Origin: Promethearchaeota archaeon
Lineage (GTDB): Archaea > Asgardarchaeota > Lokiarchaeia > Sigyniarchaeales > SOKP01
Reading direction: 5' to 3'
Length of the DNA stretch: 64,000 nt
Assembly (NCBI GenBank): GCA_019058365.1
Contig: JAHPZE010000026.1
Coordinates: forward strand, 1 to 64,000
Shown: positions 18,564 to 28,628 of the stretch, one piece after another
How positions within the stretch are numbered: the stretch's first letter is position 1
Layout: each line of letters starts with the position of its first letter
The notes under the pieces: model-generated
The model's database searches: none
Told to the model about the DNA's origin: nothing
Seen by the model: the letters and a program-made list of their open reading frames with translations, nothing else
Translations under genes and position numbers: made by a program

Positions 18564-19358
18564 TTAAATTGGGTTTAACAAATTATATGATTCTATCACT
18601 TTTGGGATTTTTTCTTTAAAATAGTCTAAAGAATGTGAATCAGAACCAATAAAAAATTCTACTCCTTCTTTCTTTAACTGTTTCATTACATTCATTGATG
18701 GAAATGTTCTATTTATTGGAAATCTCAATCCAGATAAATTCAATTCTACTTTCATTTTATTTTTTATACATAAACGACCTAAATCTATTACTCGATCATC
18801 AGATATATCACAATCATTTGTAGGTATGAATTCATTATTATTAATATAGCGAAAGATAGTATCAATATGACATACATTTTTGAAAATTTGTGAATTAATC
18901 ATTTTTTTACTCAACTCAAAATAATAATCTATAATCCTTTTCATTGGAATTTTTTCTAAAAGTTTAGTTAATCCATCTTTAGTTGTAATAGGATAACCAA
19001 TTATCCACTCATGAATTGATCCTCCAATAAAGTCTAATTCCTTCCCATAATCATCCATAAATTCCATTAGTTTAATTTCTTTATCCTCATAATATTCAAC
19101 TTCTAATCCACTTAAGATGAAATCATAAGTTTCTTTCCATATATCTATCTCCTCAAGATAATCATCTATTCTACCATTATAAAATGGATTAGTCTTATCA
19201 TTTTCCACATAATAGAGTTCAAAATGATCAAGAAAACAGACATTGATTTGTTGTTCTTCAGCAATTTTTATGTAATCTTCAAAAGTGGGACCATCTTCTG
19301 CTACATCTACACTCCAAGGTGTAGTATGAACATGAAAATCTGTAAATTTAAATCGCAT
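18564..19358 (-). CDS. PHP-domain phosphoesterase
   Basis: About 264 residues. PHP metal-binding motifs are visible: DFHVHTTPW at the N-terminus, FLDHFELYY, GGSIHEW, CHIDTIFRY and IGSDSH near the C-terminus. This matches the histidinol-phosphatase-like branch of PHP hydrolases. A TTG two codons upstream extends the frame, but the ATG at 19358 is preferred. The true substrate is uncertain, and no histidine biosynthesis genes are nearby. It follows the CoA-transferase/GNAT gene on the same strand and precedes PAP2. Confidence 0.85.
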   Translation of the reverse strand: MRFKFTDFHVHTTPWSVDVAEDGPTFEDYIKIAEEQQINVCFLDHFELYYVENDKTNPFYNGRIDDYLEEIDIWKETYDFILSGLEVEYYEDKEIKLMEFMDDYGKELDFIGGSIHEWIIGYPITTKDGLTKLLEKIPMKRIIDYYFELSKKMINSQIFKNVCHIDTIFRYINNNEFIPTNDCDISDDRVIDLGRLCIKNKMKVELNLSGLRFPINRTFPSMNVMKQLKKEGVEFFIGSDSHSLDYFKEKIPKVIESYNLLNPI

Positions 19359-19407
19359 AAACAAACAAAATAATTAATTAAGGAAGAAAAATAAAAATTT
19401 TGGATAT

Positions 19408-21300
19408 TTATTCCATAGAATCTTCTTTATCAAAAAAGACTTCATAAAATAATTCTTTTTCTTCAGGTGATGAAGGAGGAGTTATTTTAGTATATCCCCC
19501 AGTTTGAATAATACGAACAGCACTTTTATTTTGAATATGAATATTTCCATACAGCCCTTTCAAACCTCTCTCTTTTGCAATGATAATTATATGTTGATAT
19601 AGAAAAGCTCCAATTCCTTTCCCTCTATAATCTTCTCTCACAATGAAGCTATACTCTCCCATATTTAATTTAGAGTTTAAATAATAGGTTGCATTTCCAA
19701 TCATTTTTTGATGTCCAATTTCCCCAATAAAAGCACCAATCGAAAAAATGTTGTTATAATCAATATTTACCTCAAATTGAGTTTTCGAGTGAGTGAACTC
19801 TTTTTTTAATTCAAAGAATCTTAAATATCTGTCTCTATCACTTAATGAATAATATAAATCTTTTAATAATGGCTCATCGGTTGTTTTCACAGGACGGATT
19901 CTTATTTTTTCCTTGCCTAATGTAGTATAAAAAGTCTCATATTCAGAAGGATAAATACAAATACGACCTTTCTCATCACAAGGTAATAATTGATCAGAAT
20001 AAATATATTTCAAATGTTTGGCAGCATCTAATAGTGATTGCCTAAATTTCGGATGAGCTATACAAATTAGTTCGATTACTCTTTCACGAATACTTTTTCC
20101 ATGCAAATAAGCAACACCCCATTCGGTCACTACATAATGTACATCTCCGCGTGGAAACATTATCCCTGCTCCTTCATCTAAATGAGGCACAATTCGTGAT
20201 TTTTTCCCATCTCGTGAAGTAGATGGGATGATTATGATTGGTTTACCTCCCTTAGAAAAGGCAGCTCCTCTCATAAAATCAATAGTTTCACCAAGTCCTG
20301 AATAGAAACGATAACCCTCTGTTGCAGCATTTACTTGTCCTGTTAAATCAATCTGCCGAGCAGAATTTATAGAAACCATATTGTTATTCATTCCAATATT
20401 TCGAGGGTTGCATACATAATCGGATGGATGAAACTCAATGAAAGGATTGTTATCTACAAATCTATATAATTTTCTTGTACCCAAAGCAAAACTAGTAATA
20501 ATTTTTTCAATATGGAAATTCTTTTTTCGACAGGTTAAAACACCTTCTTCTATAAGTGGTATTATATTATCTGTGATATAGTGAGAATGCATTCCTAAAT
20601 GTTTTTTATCTCCTAAAAACTTTAATGCAGCATTTGGTAGATCTCCAAACCCTACATGAATAGTAGATTTATTTTCTATTAGATTTGCTAAATTTTTACC
20701 TATTCTATCAGCGATTTCATCTGGTTCATCAAAGTGAAACTCTAACAATGGCGTATCATTATATACAAAATAATCTATTTCTTTCATGTGAATAAAACTA
20801 TTTCCTAAAGTACGAGGCATTTGGGGATTAATTTCAGCAATAGTCATATAAGATGATTGTGCTATTGGTTTAGCAATGTCTACATTAATTCCTAAAGAGC
20901 AAAAACCGTACGGATCAGGAGGAGAAACTTGAATCAAAGCAACATCAATATGCTTCCGACCAGTTAAAAATAATGAAGGAATTTCACTAGCATATATCGG
21001 CGTATAATCTGCCTGTCCCTTGTTAATTTCTTCACGAAGTGTCTTCCCTATAAAAAATGCATTATGTCTAAAAAGATCCTCTGCTTTATCTTTAAAATAT
21101 TTTTCAGGACCTATTGTTAAAAAATGGAGAATTTCAGTATCTATTAACTTTTCTGAATTTTTTATTAATTCCGAGGTTAAAAGCTGAGGCTCAGAGCATC
21201 CTGAGTCTATAAAAACTCTATTCCCTGAGATAATTTTTCCTATTGCTTGTTGGGCTGTAATTTCCTTATTCTTCCACTTTTCTTTCCAATTAAAATCCAT
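19408..21300 (-). CDS. Acetyl-CoA hydrolase/transferase fused to GNAT acetyltransferase
   Basis: 630 residues. Residues 1 to about 450 form an acetyl-CoA hydrolase / 4-hydroxybutyrate CoA-transferase unit (VGFGDLPNAAL, TGQVNAATEG, GLGETIDFMRGAAFSKGG, VVTEWGVAYLHGKS). From about 465 a GNAT domain follows, with the acetyl-CoA loop VREDYRGKGIG near 554-564 and NKSAVRIIQTGGY at its end. The two-domain order is known in bacteria. The gene is divergent from acetyl-CoA synthetase. The GNAT part might acetylate the regulatory lysine of that enzyme; this is inference from context. Confidence 0.92.
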   Translation of the reverse strand: MDFNWKEKWKNKEITAQQAIGKIISGNRVFIDSGCSEPQLLTSELIKNSEKLIDTEILHFLTIGPEKYFKDKAEDLFRHNAFFIGKTLREEINKGQADYTPIYASEIPSLFLTGRKHIDVALIQVSPPDPYGFCSLGINVDIAKPIAQSSYMTIAEINPQMPRTLGNSFIHMKEIDYFVYNDTPLLEFHFDEPDEIADRIGKNLANLIENKSTIHVGFGDLPNAALKFLGDKKHLGMHSHYITDNIIPLIEEGVLTCRKKNFHIEKIITSFALGTRKLYRFVDNNPFIEFHPSDYVCNPRNIGMNNNMVSINSARQIDLTGQVNAATEGYRFYSGLGETIDFMRGAAFSKGGKPIIIIPSTSRDGKKSRIVPHLDEGAGIMFPRGDVHYVVTEWGVAYLHGKSIRERVIELICIAHPKFRQSLLDAAKHLKYIYSDQLLPCDEKGRICIYPSEYETFYTTLGKEKIRIRPVKTTDEPLLKDLYYSLSDRDRYLRFFELKKEFTHSKTQFEVNIDYNNIFSIGAFIGEIGHQKMIGNATYYLNSKLNMGEYSFIVREDYRGKGIGAFLYQHIIIIAKERGLKGLYGNIHIQNKSAVRIIQTGGYTKITPPSSPEEKELFYEVFFDKEDSME

Positions 21301-21566
21301 TGCATTTATTCACTCCATTGAGAATGTTCACACTCAACTATAAATTTATTATTCATTAGTATTATATCTAATTAAACTAATATTTCTATTTTCATTCATT
21401 TAAAATTTTTGAAATTATAAATAAAATGTTTAAATTTCATTCATCTCTTTTTTGATTTAGAACATTTCATTTAAAAATTATATATTTTAAATGTTATGAT
21501 TAAATAAAAATTAAAAGTATACTACATGAACTTCAAATTTATTATAATTCAAAAATGTGAAAAAAA

Positions 21567-23546
21567 ATGTCAAAAGAAGAAAGAATGGAAAGTATTCTGA
21601 CAGAAAATCGAATTTTTAATCCCATTGATCTAAATTCTGAATTTGCAAAAACTGGAATATCAGTGGATGAATATAAAAAACTTTACAAACAATCCATAGA
21701 AGATATGGAAGGTTTCTGGGATGAACAAGCAAAATCTTTAGATTGGTTCAAACCATATGATAAAGTTTGGGAAAAAACTGATTTATTTCCTGGTAAATGG
21801 TTTGTTGGTGGAAAACTTAATGTAAGCTATAATGCATTAGATAGACATGTTAAAGCTGGAAAAGGAGATAAAATTGCTCTAATTTGGGAAGCAGATGAGC
21901 CCGGAAATGTAAGAAAGTTTACTTATAATGAACTTTTGAAAGAAGTCAGTAAAGTTTCTAATAGAATGAAAAAGCTAGGATTGAAAAAAGGAGATCGAGT
22001 AACAATATGGTTACCTATGATTCCTGAACTTGCGATCATTATGTTAGCTTGTGCTCGAATAGGTGTGATACATTCGATTGTATTTGGTGGATTTTCAAAA
22101 GAAGCTGTTAAAGATAGAATTGAAGATTCTAATTCTCGACTTCTATTCACAAGTGATGAAACCTTAAGAGCCGGGAAATTTTACCCAAAAATGGAAGATG
22201 TTGTTCAAATTATTAATGATGTTCCCACTATAGAACATGTTGTTGTTGTACAGCGTTCTGGCAGAGACATACCACATACTAACAAGGATATCTGGTATCA
22301 TGACTTTATTGAAGGTATGAGCGAGGAATGTGAACCAGAAATTATGGATTCTGAAGATACATTGTTCATTTTATATACAAGCGGAACGACTGGAAAACCC
22401 AAAGGAGTAAATCATACTACTGCGGGATATATCCTTTATACTTCATTTACTCATAAAATTGTTTTTAATTATCATGAAAGAGATATCTGGTATTGTACGG
22501 CTGATATTGGATGGATAACGGGACATTCTTATATAGTTTATGGTCCATTAGTAAATGGTGCTACATCCCTAATGTTCGAAGGAGTTCCAACATATCCAGA
22601 TGTTGATCGATTTTGGGATATTGTTGAACGTCATAAAGTAACTCATTTTTATACGGCACCTACTGCAATACGTGCTTTAATGAGATATGGTGATGAACCA
22701 GTAAAAAAACATAACTTAAGTTCATTAAAAGTGCTTGGAACTGTTGGTGAACCAATAAATCCAGAAGCTTGGACCTGGTATCATCGTGTAATAGGTAAAG
22801 AACGCTGTCCTATTGTTGACACCTACTGGCAGACAGAAACTGGTGGATTTATTATAACACCAATAGCTACAGCAACTCCAACAAAACCAGGTTCTTGCTG
22901 TGTGCCATTCTTGGGGATTAAACCAGTCATTTTTGATTTAGAGGGTGAAGTAATTACAGAACCAAACGAAGGAGGATACTTAGCAATTGCTCAAAGTTGG
23001 CCGGGTATGTTACGCGACGTTTGGGGTGATACTGAGAGATTTAAATCAACTTATCTCGAAAAATATCCTGGGCATTATTACACGGGTGATGGAGCTCGAC
23101 GAGATGAAGATGGATATTATTGGATTTTAGGTAGACTTGATGATGTTATTAAAGTGTCTGGACATAGAATAGGCACTATGGAAGTCGAGTCTGCTTTAGT
23201 TAGTCACCCTAGTGTTGCTGAAGCTGCTGTTGCTCCTTTTCCTCATAAAATCAAGGGTCAAGCAATTTGGGCATTCGTGACTTTAATTCAAGGAGTTCAA
23301 AAATCAGCTAAATTAGCCAATGAGATCAGGATGCATGTAAGAACAGAAATAGGACCTGTTTTCCAACCAGATGTAATTCAATTTGCTGATGACTTACCAA
23401 AAACTCGAAGTGGCAAGATAATGAGGCGAATTTTGAAAGCAATTGCCACAGGTACTGATATTGGAAATGTTACAACATTAGCTGATCCCTCTGTAGTTGA
23501 TGACCTATTAGAAGAACGAAAGAAATTGGATGTAGAAGTAGGTTAA
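21567..23546 (+). CDS. acs: Acetyl-CoA synthetase, AMP-forming
   Basis: 659-residue Acs, converting acetate, ATP and CoA to acetyl-CoA. The adenylate P-loop YTSGTTGKPKG is near 270, TYWQTETGG is near 425, the hinge is GRLDDVIKVSGHRIGT, and the catalytic and acetylatable lysine lies in TRSGKIMRR near 620. Full length for the family. A weak GTGA motif lies just before the ATG. Shares a 266-bp divergent promoter region with the CoA-transferase/GNAT gene. A decayed copy of its last 46 codons occurs 2 kb downstream. Confidence 0.97.
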   Translation: MSKEERMESILTENRIFNPIDLNSEFAKTGISVDEYKKLYKQSIEDMEGFWDEQAKSLDWFKPYDKVWEKTDLFPGKWFVGGKLNVSYNALDRHVKAGKGDKIALIWEADEPGNVRKFTYNELLKEVSKVSNRMKKLGLKKGDRVTIWLPMIPELAIIMLACARIGVIHSIVFGGFSKEAVKDRIEDSNSRLLFTSDETLRAGKFYPKMEDVVQIINDVPTIEHVVVVQRSGRDIPHTNKDIWYHDFIEGMSEECEPEIMDSEDTLFILYTSGTTGKPKGVNHTTAGYILYTSFTHKIVFNYHERDIWYCTADIGWITGHSYIVYGPLVNGATSLMFEGVPTYPDVDRFWDIVERHKVTHFYTAPTAIRALMRYGDEPVKKHNLSSLKVLGTVGEPINPEAWTWYHRVIGKERCPIVDTYWQTETGGFIITPIATATPTKPGSCCVPFLGIKPVIFDLEGEVITEPNEGGYLAIAQSWPGMLRDVWGDTERFKSTYLEKYPGHYYTGDGARRDEDGYYWILGRLDDVIKVSGHRIGTMEVESALVSHPSVAEAAVAPFPHKIKGQAIWAFVTLIQGVQKSAKLANEIRMHVRTEIGPVFQPDVIQFADDLPKTRSGKIMRRILKAIATGTDIGNVTTLADPSVVDDLLEERKKLDVEVG

Positions 23547-23554
23547 ATTTCTAA

Positions 23555-23571
23555 TTTTTTACATTTTTTTT
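23555..23571 (+). terminator. T-rich terminator after acs
   Basis: Two runs of T (six and eight bases) begin 8 bp after the acs stop codon. Archaeal RNA polymerase terminates at such U-tracts without a hairpin. Assignment is by position and composition only. Confidence 0.4.
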
Positions 23572-23794
23572 ATTTAAATTTCTATTTAGTCTTAGATTTC
23601 ATAACTATAATCATAAATATGAACATAATAATTGAATTAGAAATAGATTTAAATAAAAAAAAAGAATAAAAACGTTTTGAAAAATCTTTAAGAATCAGTT
23701 TATAAATTATAAAGTAAATTCTATTTCTTTATTATAACCTATGAGATAACATAATATTTTTAAATTAAAGGATTGAACTAATATTATATTAATT

Positions 23795-24430
23795 ATGAAA
23801 GAAGAAGAATCGTTAGAAAAATTAAAAAGCGCAATTTTAAAAGGAGATCCACATGAAGCAGTTGATTTGGTTAATAGATCCATTAAAATGGGAGTAGAAG
23901 TCAAAGAGATTTTGAATAGAGCAATTCTTAAAAGCGCTGAAGATGCTGGGAATTTATATGAAGAGGGCGAATATTTTCTTCCTGATTTGCTAATGACAGG
24001 TGATGCCATTAATGCCGCTACTGAAATATTAAAGAATTCATTAAAAGAAAAATCTGAAATAGAATCTAAAGGTACTATATTAATTGGAACAGTAGAAGGT
24101 GATATCCATGATATAGGCAAAAGTTTGGTAGTCTCACTATTAAAAGGGCAAGGCTTTGATGTTGTTGATTTAGGATCTGATGTTCCACCAGAAGAGTTTC
24201 TTCGAAAAGCAAAAGAAATAAATCCCAATCTGATAGGATTGAGTGGATTAATGACAATGAGCATCTCTAAAATGATAGAAACAGTTAATTTGCTTAAGAA
24301 TGAAAATATACAGTCTAAAATAATCATTGGTGGCGGAATATTGTCAAAAGAATCGTGTGAAATGATAGGCGCAGATGACTTTGCCAAAGATGGCTGGGAA
24401 GGAGTTAAAAAAATAAATAATTTAATTTAA
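23795..24430 (+). CDS. Corrinoid methyltransferase-associated protein (MtbC/MtgC-like)
   Basis: 211 residues. An N-terminal helical cap (about 1-85, with EEGEYFLPDLLMTGDAI) is followed by a cobalamin-binding Rossmann domain with GDIHDIGK, where H105 is the expected lower cobalt ligand, then DLGSDVPPEEF and GLSGLMTMS. It would carry a methyl group between a substrate methyltransferase and the URO-D family protein encoded 22 bp downstream. No MttB/MtmB-type substrate methyltransferase is adjacent, so the methyl donor is unknown. Confidence 0.92.
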   Translation: MKEEESLEKLKSAILKGDPHEAVDLVNRSIKMGVEVKEILNRAILKSAEDAGNLYEEGEYFLPDLLMTGDAINAATEILKNSLKEKSEIESKGTILIGTVEGDIHDIGKSLVVSLLKGQGFDVVDLGSDVPPEEFLRKAKEINPNLIGLSGLMTMSISKMIETVNLLKNENIQSKIIIGGGILSKESCEMIGADDFAKDGWEGVKKINNLI

Positions 24431-24452
24431 ATCTAAGAGGTATAAGAATAAA

Positions 24453-25532
24453 ATGGCTAAAGATTGGGTCGCTTCTGTAAATAGAATATTTAGGACAATA
24501 TCAGGATCAAAAAGAGTTGATAAAGTTCCGTTTCTGGCATTCGCCGGGGAACAAATGATTTGCCGAGTAACCGGAAAAACTGTGAAAGAATTATATAGTT
24601 CCCCAAAAGTCTATGCTAATGCTATTATAACCACTTTTGAGTTTTTGAATACCGATTCTATAAATGTTCCAAGTGCCTATGCAGGACCAAGTGAAGGTTT
24701 GGCATTTGCGGAAGCGAACAATAAATTAGATGCAATTAAATGGTTTGATTATCAACCTCCAATGTGTAAACAAGGAGTCATTTGTAAATCTGAAGAAGAT
24801 ATTGAAAAGCTGGAAATTCCAGATCATAGTAAGAATAATCTATGGAAAACTTCCTTACTAGCTGCAAAAATGATTAATGAAAAAATTAAATTTCCCCAGG
24901 TAATCAGTTTAAGTATTTGGTCTGTTGTTCAGGAGTTACGTGGCATAGAAGCCTATAAGGATATGCGCCGAAATCCGGATTTGTTATTAAAACTGTGCGA
25001 AAAAATTTTTGAATCTCAAATGGATATTTATGAGAATTGGCTTGAAATTGTAGGTATGCCTCCTAATGTTTTTATTGCAGGATACGCATTTAACCGTCAT
25101 ATGATGAGTTTTCAAGATTCTATGCGCTATGAAGGCCAGTTTATTAAGAGGATGATGAATAAAATAAAAGTTCCTTTTATGCTACATAATTGTGGAACTT
25201 CACCCTATTTTACAGAAGTCGTTAATGAAATTAATTTTATTGCCGTTAATGGTAGTCATCCGTTAGATATTGAATATTGGATTGATTTTAAAAAGAAACA
25301 TCCAAAAATTGTAATAATAGGTGCTAATATTGACGTAAGTCGAGAAATGCTAACAGGAACTCCTTCTGATGTTGAAAAAAAGGTAAAAGAAAACATTTTA
25401 AACCTAGCTCCTGGGGGTAGGTATATTTGTTGCCCCGTTTGTAGCTTACCATGGGGAGTACCCATTCCAAATATCTTAGCGATTCCAAAAGCAATTGAGA
25501 AATATGGACATTATCCACTAAAAGTAAATTAA
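24453..25532 (+). CDS. URO-D family methyltransferase, MtaA/MtbA-like
   Basis: 359 residues of the uroporphyrinogen-decarboxylase superfamily. Candidate zinc ligands are H245 and C247 in HNCG plus the cysteine cluster CCPVC at 326-330, the pattern of methylcobalamin:coenzyme M methyltransferases (MtaA/MtbA), rather than of true HemE. It lies 22 bp after the corrinoid protein gene, so the two should form a methyl-transfer pair. The acceptor thiol is uncertain, as I see no coenzyme M synthesis genes here. Followed by an acs 3' remnant. Confidence 0.88.
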   Translation: MAKDWVASVNRIFRTISGSKRVDKVPFLAFAGEQMICRVTGKTVKELYSSPKVYANAIITTFEFLNTDSINVPSAYAGPSEGLAFAEANNKLDAIKWFDYQPPMCKQGVICKSEEDIEKLEIPDHSKNNLWKTSLLAAKMINEKIKFPQVISLSIWSVVQELRGIEAYKDMRRNPDLLLKLCEKIFESQMDIYENWLEIVGMPPNVFIAGYAFNRHMMSFQDSMRYEGQFIKRMMNKIKVPFMLHNCGTSPYFTEVVNEINFIAVNGSHPLDIEYWIDFKKKHPKIVIIGANIDVSREMLTGTPSDVEKKVKENILNLAPGGRYICCPVCSLPWGVPIPNILAIPKAIEKYGHYPLKVN

Positions 25533-25937
25533 AATTTAAAATTCATCTAAAAATATTACTCTTCCATTATTTTTTTTTCTTAGTTCCGATATGGGAAAAT
25601 AATGCTAAAAATATTAAAAGCTATTACCGCTGGCAATGATATTGGAAATGTAACCACATTAGCAGATCCCTCTGTTGTAGATGATTTATAAGTAGAACGG
25701 AAGAAAATGGATGTTGACATAGGTTAAATATATTTTTCATTTTTTTTATAATTTTAATTGAACTAGGCAAGTGTCAACCAATTAATAAGCATATTTACTA
25801 ATATTTCTCATTTTAACTTTTATGATATAATCATCCATCATATTTTCTATATTTAGCTATAATACACTTGATTTATAGTGTTTTAAAATTTCTTAGATTT
25901 TAATTTGAGCTTTACCTACAAAATAATCGCTTTTACT
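25533..25937. other. 405-bp intergenic region holding an acs remnant
   Basis: No intact gene. It begins with a T-rich stretch after the methyltransferase gene (T9 around 25570), then the acs-like fragment at 25587-25727. The remaining roughly 200 bp are AT-rich, without a recognisable gene or repeat. Confidence 0.6.
25587..25727 (+). pseudogene. Decayed duplicate of the 3' end of acs
   Basis: Translation in one frame gives GKIMLKILKAITAGNDIG, then NVTTLADPSVVDDL, a stop, and VERKKMDVDIG with a final stop. This matches the last 46 codons of acs (GKIMRRILKAIATGTDIG ... DDLLEERKKLDVEVG) codon by codon, without indels. An internal TAA at 25689-25691 replaces a leucine codon of the intact gene. 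No upstream acs sequence precedes it, so it is a short remnant of a second copy lying on the far side of the corrinoid/methyltransferase pair. Confidence 0.9.
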
Positions 25938-26780
25938 TCAACCTTTTGCAAAAGTGCCAATTGTGTATAGTAAATCTAATTTGATTTTAATTTCTTTTCC
26001 TAATAACATCTTTATACAGGCTCTATTTTCTAGTTCAGTTAAGTTAAATAATTCAAAAATTCTTTTTGGGAAGTATTGATGTTTAGCAATAATCAAATGA
26101 TCAGTTCCTAATACAATACTCCTATTAATTATCTGTGATGCTGCCTCTAAATTTGTGGCAATCAATGGTCCTAACCGCTTGTTTGCTAATAATCCATATC
26201 CTTCATTTTCAATGATTAAAATCTTAGCGCCCAATTTAATTCTCATGTTTAAATAATTAGTTCTATCAAATCCCATTGCTTTTTTATCTAGATTTAACAC
26301 CCAATCTGGAATTGTATTTAAAATGTTAACTTCTTTATAAGCAATTCTTAATTGTTGAGGTTGTATTGGCAACTGATACATCTTACCATAAAATCTTTTT
26401 TTAAAGCCAAACTTTTTATAAATGGGCTCTCCTAACTTGGAAGCATAAAGAATCTTGGTGTCACAATTCATTTTATTTGCAATTTCTAACAAATTCCTAA
26501 AAATTTCGGTTCCTATTCTCATTCCTCTGTATTCCTGCAATACAGCCATGTATCCAAAAGTACTAACTTTTTCAAATAAAAAAACACCCCCTATACCGAT
26601 AATCTCTCCTTTCTCTTCAGCAATAAGAAATTTTCCAATTTCACTTTCTATTAAAGCTTTCCATATTTTTTCTTCTCCTTTAACGTCTACTGGAGGTTTC
26701 CTATCAAAAGCAGAGTACAAAATGTTTATACATTTGGAAATCTCCTTATCAGTAGGTTCTCTAATATTATATTTTGTCAT
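25938..26780 (-). CDS. GNAT-family N-acetyltransferase
   Basis: About 280 residues. The N-terminal GNAT domain (about 1-135) has the acetyl-CoA signature YRGMRIGTEIF and the family core VSTFGYMAVLQEYRG. The C-terminal 140 residues resemble a second, degenerate GNAT-like unit or a separate domain. The frame opens at a GTG three codons upstream, but the ATG at 26780 is preceded by GTGAT at 4-bp spacing, the same signal used by several genes here, so it is taken as the start. Substrate unknown. Confidence 0.82.
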   Translation of the reverse strand: MTKYNIREPTDKEISKCINILYSAFDRKPPVDVKGEEKIWKALIESEIGKFLIAEEKGEIIGIGGVFLFEKVSTFGYMAVLQEYRGMRIGTEIFRNLLEIANKMNCDTKILYASKLGEPIYKKFGFKKRFYGKMYQLPIQPQQLRIAYKEVNILNTIPDWVLNLDKKAMGFDRTNYLNMRIKLGAKILIIENEGYGLLANKRLGPLIATNLEAASQIINRSIVLGTDHLIIAKHQYFPKRIFELFNLTELENRACIKMLLGKEIKIKLDLLYTIGTFAKG

Positions 26781-26948
26781 AACAATCACTACTAATCATA
26801 CTTCTTAAAAGAATAAAAATAAATAAATCAATTTTTTATTAATATTTCAAAGATTTTTTTGTTTTCTTTACTTTACATTAAATTCTAAGATTTTAAGGTT
26901 TTAAAACTGAGTTTTGACAGTAACCTGATATTAGATAAGATAAAAACA

Positions 26949-28577
26949 ATGGAAGAAAAGGAAGCGGTTGAAATGCTTCTTTCAATTTTATCTACATCTA
27001 AAAATGTGGAAAATAAATCGAAAGCAGTTGATCTTCTGATCTCTTATAACGATATTGGAAAAAGTCGTTTTCAAGATGTAAAACGCGTTTTTATAAATGA
27101 TCAGCATCCCCGATTAAGAATAAAATTAATCGATTTATTAACAAATTGCTATAAAATAGATGGAATTAACTTCTTAAAAGAACAATATAAAAATTGTAAA
27201 GATGGTTCAGTAAGGAAGAAACTTCTTGAAAAGGTTGGAGAAGGAGATTTAATTGATTCAATACCCATATTCATTGATGCATTAAATGATCCAGATATTG
27301 AAGTCAAAAATGAAGCGATAACGCTATTAAGAAAAACGGATGTGAGTGATGTAATATCACCGTTAATGGATGTACTTCATTTTAGAAATATAGAGATTTA
27401 TAATTCTTTAATAGATGCTATTGTAAAAATTGGTAAAAAAGGAAATCTACAAATTATCAATAATTATGTAAATACTGAAGATTTTTATATCAAAAGAGAA
27501 ATTCCAATAATCCTAGGAAAAATTAAAAATAAAGAGAGTGAAGATGTTTTAATTAACTTTCTAAAAGATGAAAATTCGATAATAAGGAAGAATTCAGTAA
27601 AGGCATTAGATGGAATAATTGAATTAAGGAATGTAAAGCATATTATAGAACTTTTAAAAGATCAAGATATTAATGTAAGGAAAGAAGTTATTCGAGTATT
27701 AGGTAATATTGGAAGTAAGAGATCGATCAAGCCACTAATAGAATTATTAAAGGAAAATGATGTAAAAATAAGAAATCTTGCTAAAAATGCTCTTCATAAA
27801 ATTCTTGATAAAAATGAATTATACGAACCTCTTTATGAGGTTTTAAAAGGAAGAAATAATAATGCAAGAAGAGAAGCAATTAAATTATTAGGGATGCTAA
27901 AAGATGTCAATGCTATTGATTTATTGATAACCATTTTGAACAGTAAAGTACCAAGTTTACGAGGCTCTGCTTATCGATCTCTCTTAAGGATTTTAGATAA
28001 AAAAATTGATATTAAGATTATCAATTCACTGTCTGATAAATCTTGGCAGATTAGAATGTTTTGTATAAAAATCGTAGGTGAAATTGCTGATCCGAAAACC
28101 ATTAATCATGTGTTTAATTTAATTGAAGATGAAAATGGAAGTGTGAGGAGGGTAGCTGTGGAAGCATTAATTAAATATGAGAATAAAAAAGTTATAGAAT
28201 TTGCAATTGAATCATTGAAGAGTGAAAATTGGAGGACTCGGAGAGCAGCAGTTAAAATATTGTTAAGAAAAGGTAGTAAAGAATCATTAAATTCTCTTAT
28301 TTCTTGTTTAAATGATGAAGATGTATATATAAAAAGTTGGGCAGCTATGGCATTAGGAAAACTTAAAGATGTAGACTCAATTGATCCATTCATTCAATTG
28401 TTAAAAGAAGATGATGATAAAATCCGAATATCTGCAGTTAAAGCTTTAGGTGAAATTGGAAATAAAGATGCGATTAAACCTCTAATTGAAGCATTAGGAG
28501 AGGATAATTGGGATATAAGAAAAGAAATCGAAAATGCTTTAAATCGTCTTGATCGAGATTGGATAAACTATTTATAA
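26949..28577 (+). CDS. HEAT-repeat (PBS-lyase-like) protein
   Basis: 542 residues built almost entirely of about sixteen HEAT repeats of roughly 31 residues, with the recurring pattern IKPLIELLKxxDxxIRxxAxxALGxI (seen near 240, 265, 465 and 495). No catalytic motifs, signal peptide or membrane span. Such proteins are scaffolds or serve cofactor attachment. Stands alone; partner unknown. Confidence 0.9.
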   Translation: MEEKEAVEMLLSILSTSKNVENKSKAVDLLISYNDIGKSRFQDVKRVFINDQHPRLRIKLIDLLTNCYKIDGINFLKEQYKNCKDGSVRKKLLEKVGEGDLIDSIPIFIDALNDPDIEVKNEAITLLRKTDVSDVISPLMDVLHFRNIEIYNSLIDAIVKIGKKGNLQIINNYVNTEDFYIKREIPIILGKIKNKESEDVLINFLKDENSIIRKNSVKALDGIIELRNVKHIIELLKDQDINVRKEVIRVLGNIGSKRSIKPLIELLKENDVKIRNLAKNALHKILDKNELYEPLYEVLKGRNNNARREAIKLLGMLKDVNAIDLLITILNSKVPSLRGSAYRSLLRILDKKIDIKIINSLSDKSWQIRMFCIKIVGEIADPKTINHVFNLIEDENGSVRRVAVEALIKYENKKVIEFAIESLKSENWRTRRAAVKILLRKGSKESLNSLISCLNDEDVYIKSWAAMALGKLKDVDSIDPFIQLLKEDDDKIRISAVKALGEIGNKDAIKPLIEALGEDNWDIRKEIENALNRLDRDWINYL

Positions 28578-28628
28578 AAATTGAATCTTATAACTAAATT
28601 GATTCTTTAAATATAAATAAGTTAAAAT

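Noticed and set aside
23707..24387. 226-codon open frame antisense to the corrinoid protein gene
   Set aside because: The plus-strand gene is a clear corrinoid protein, and the antisense frame has serine/isoleucine-rich shadow composition without known motifs.
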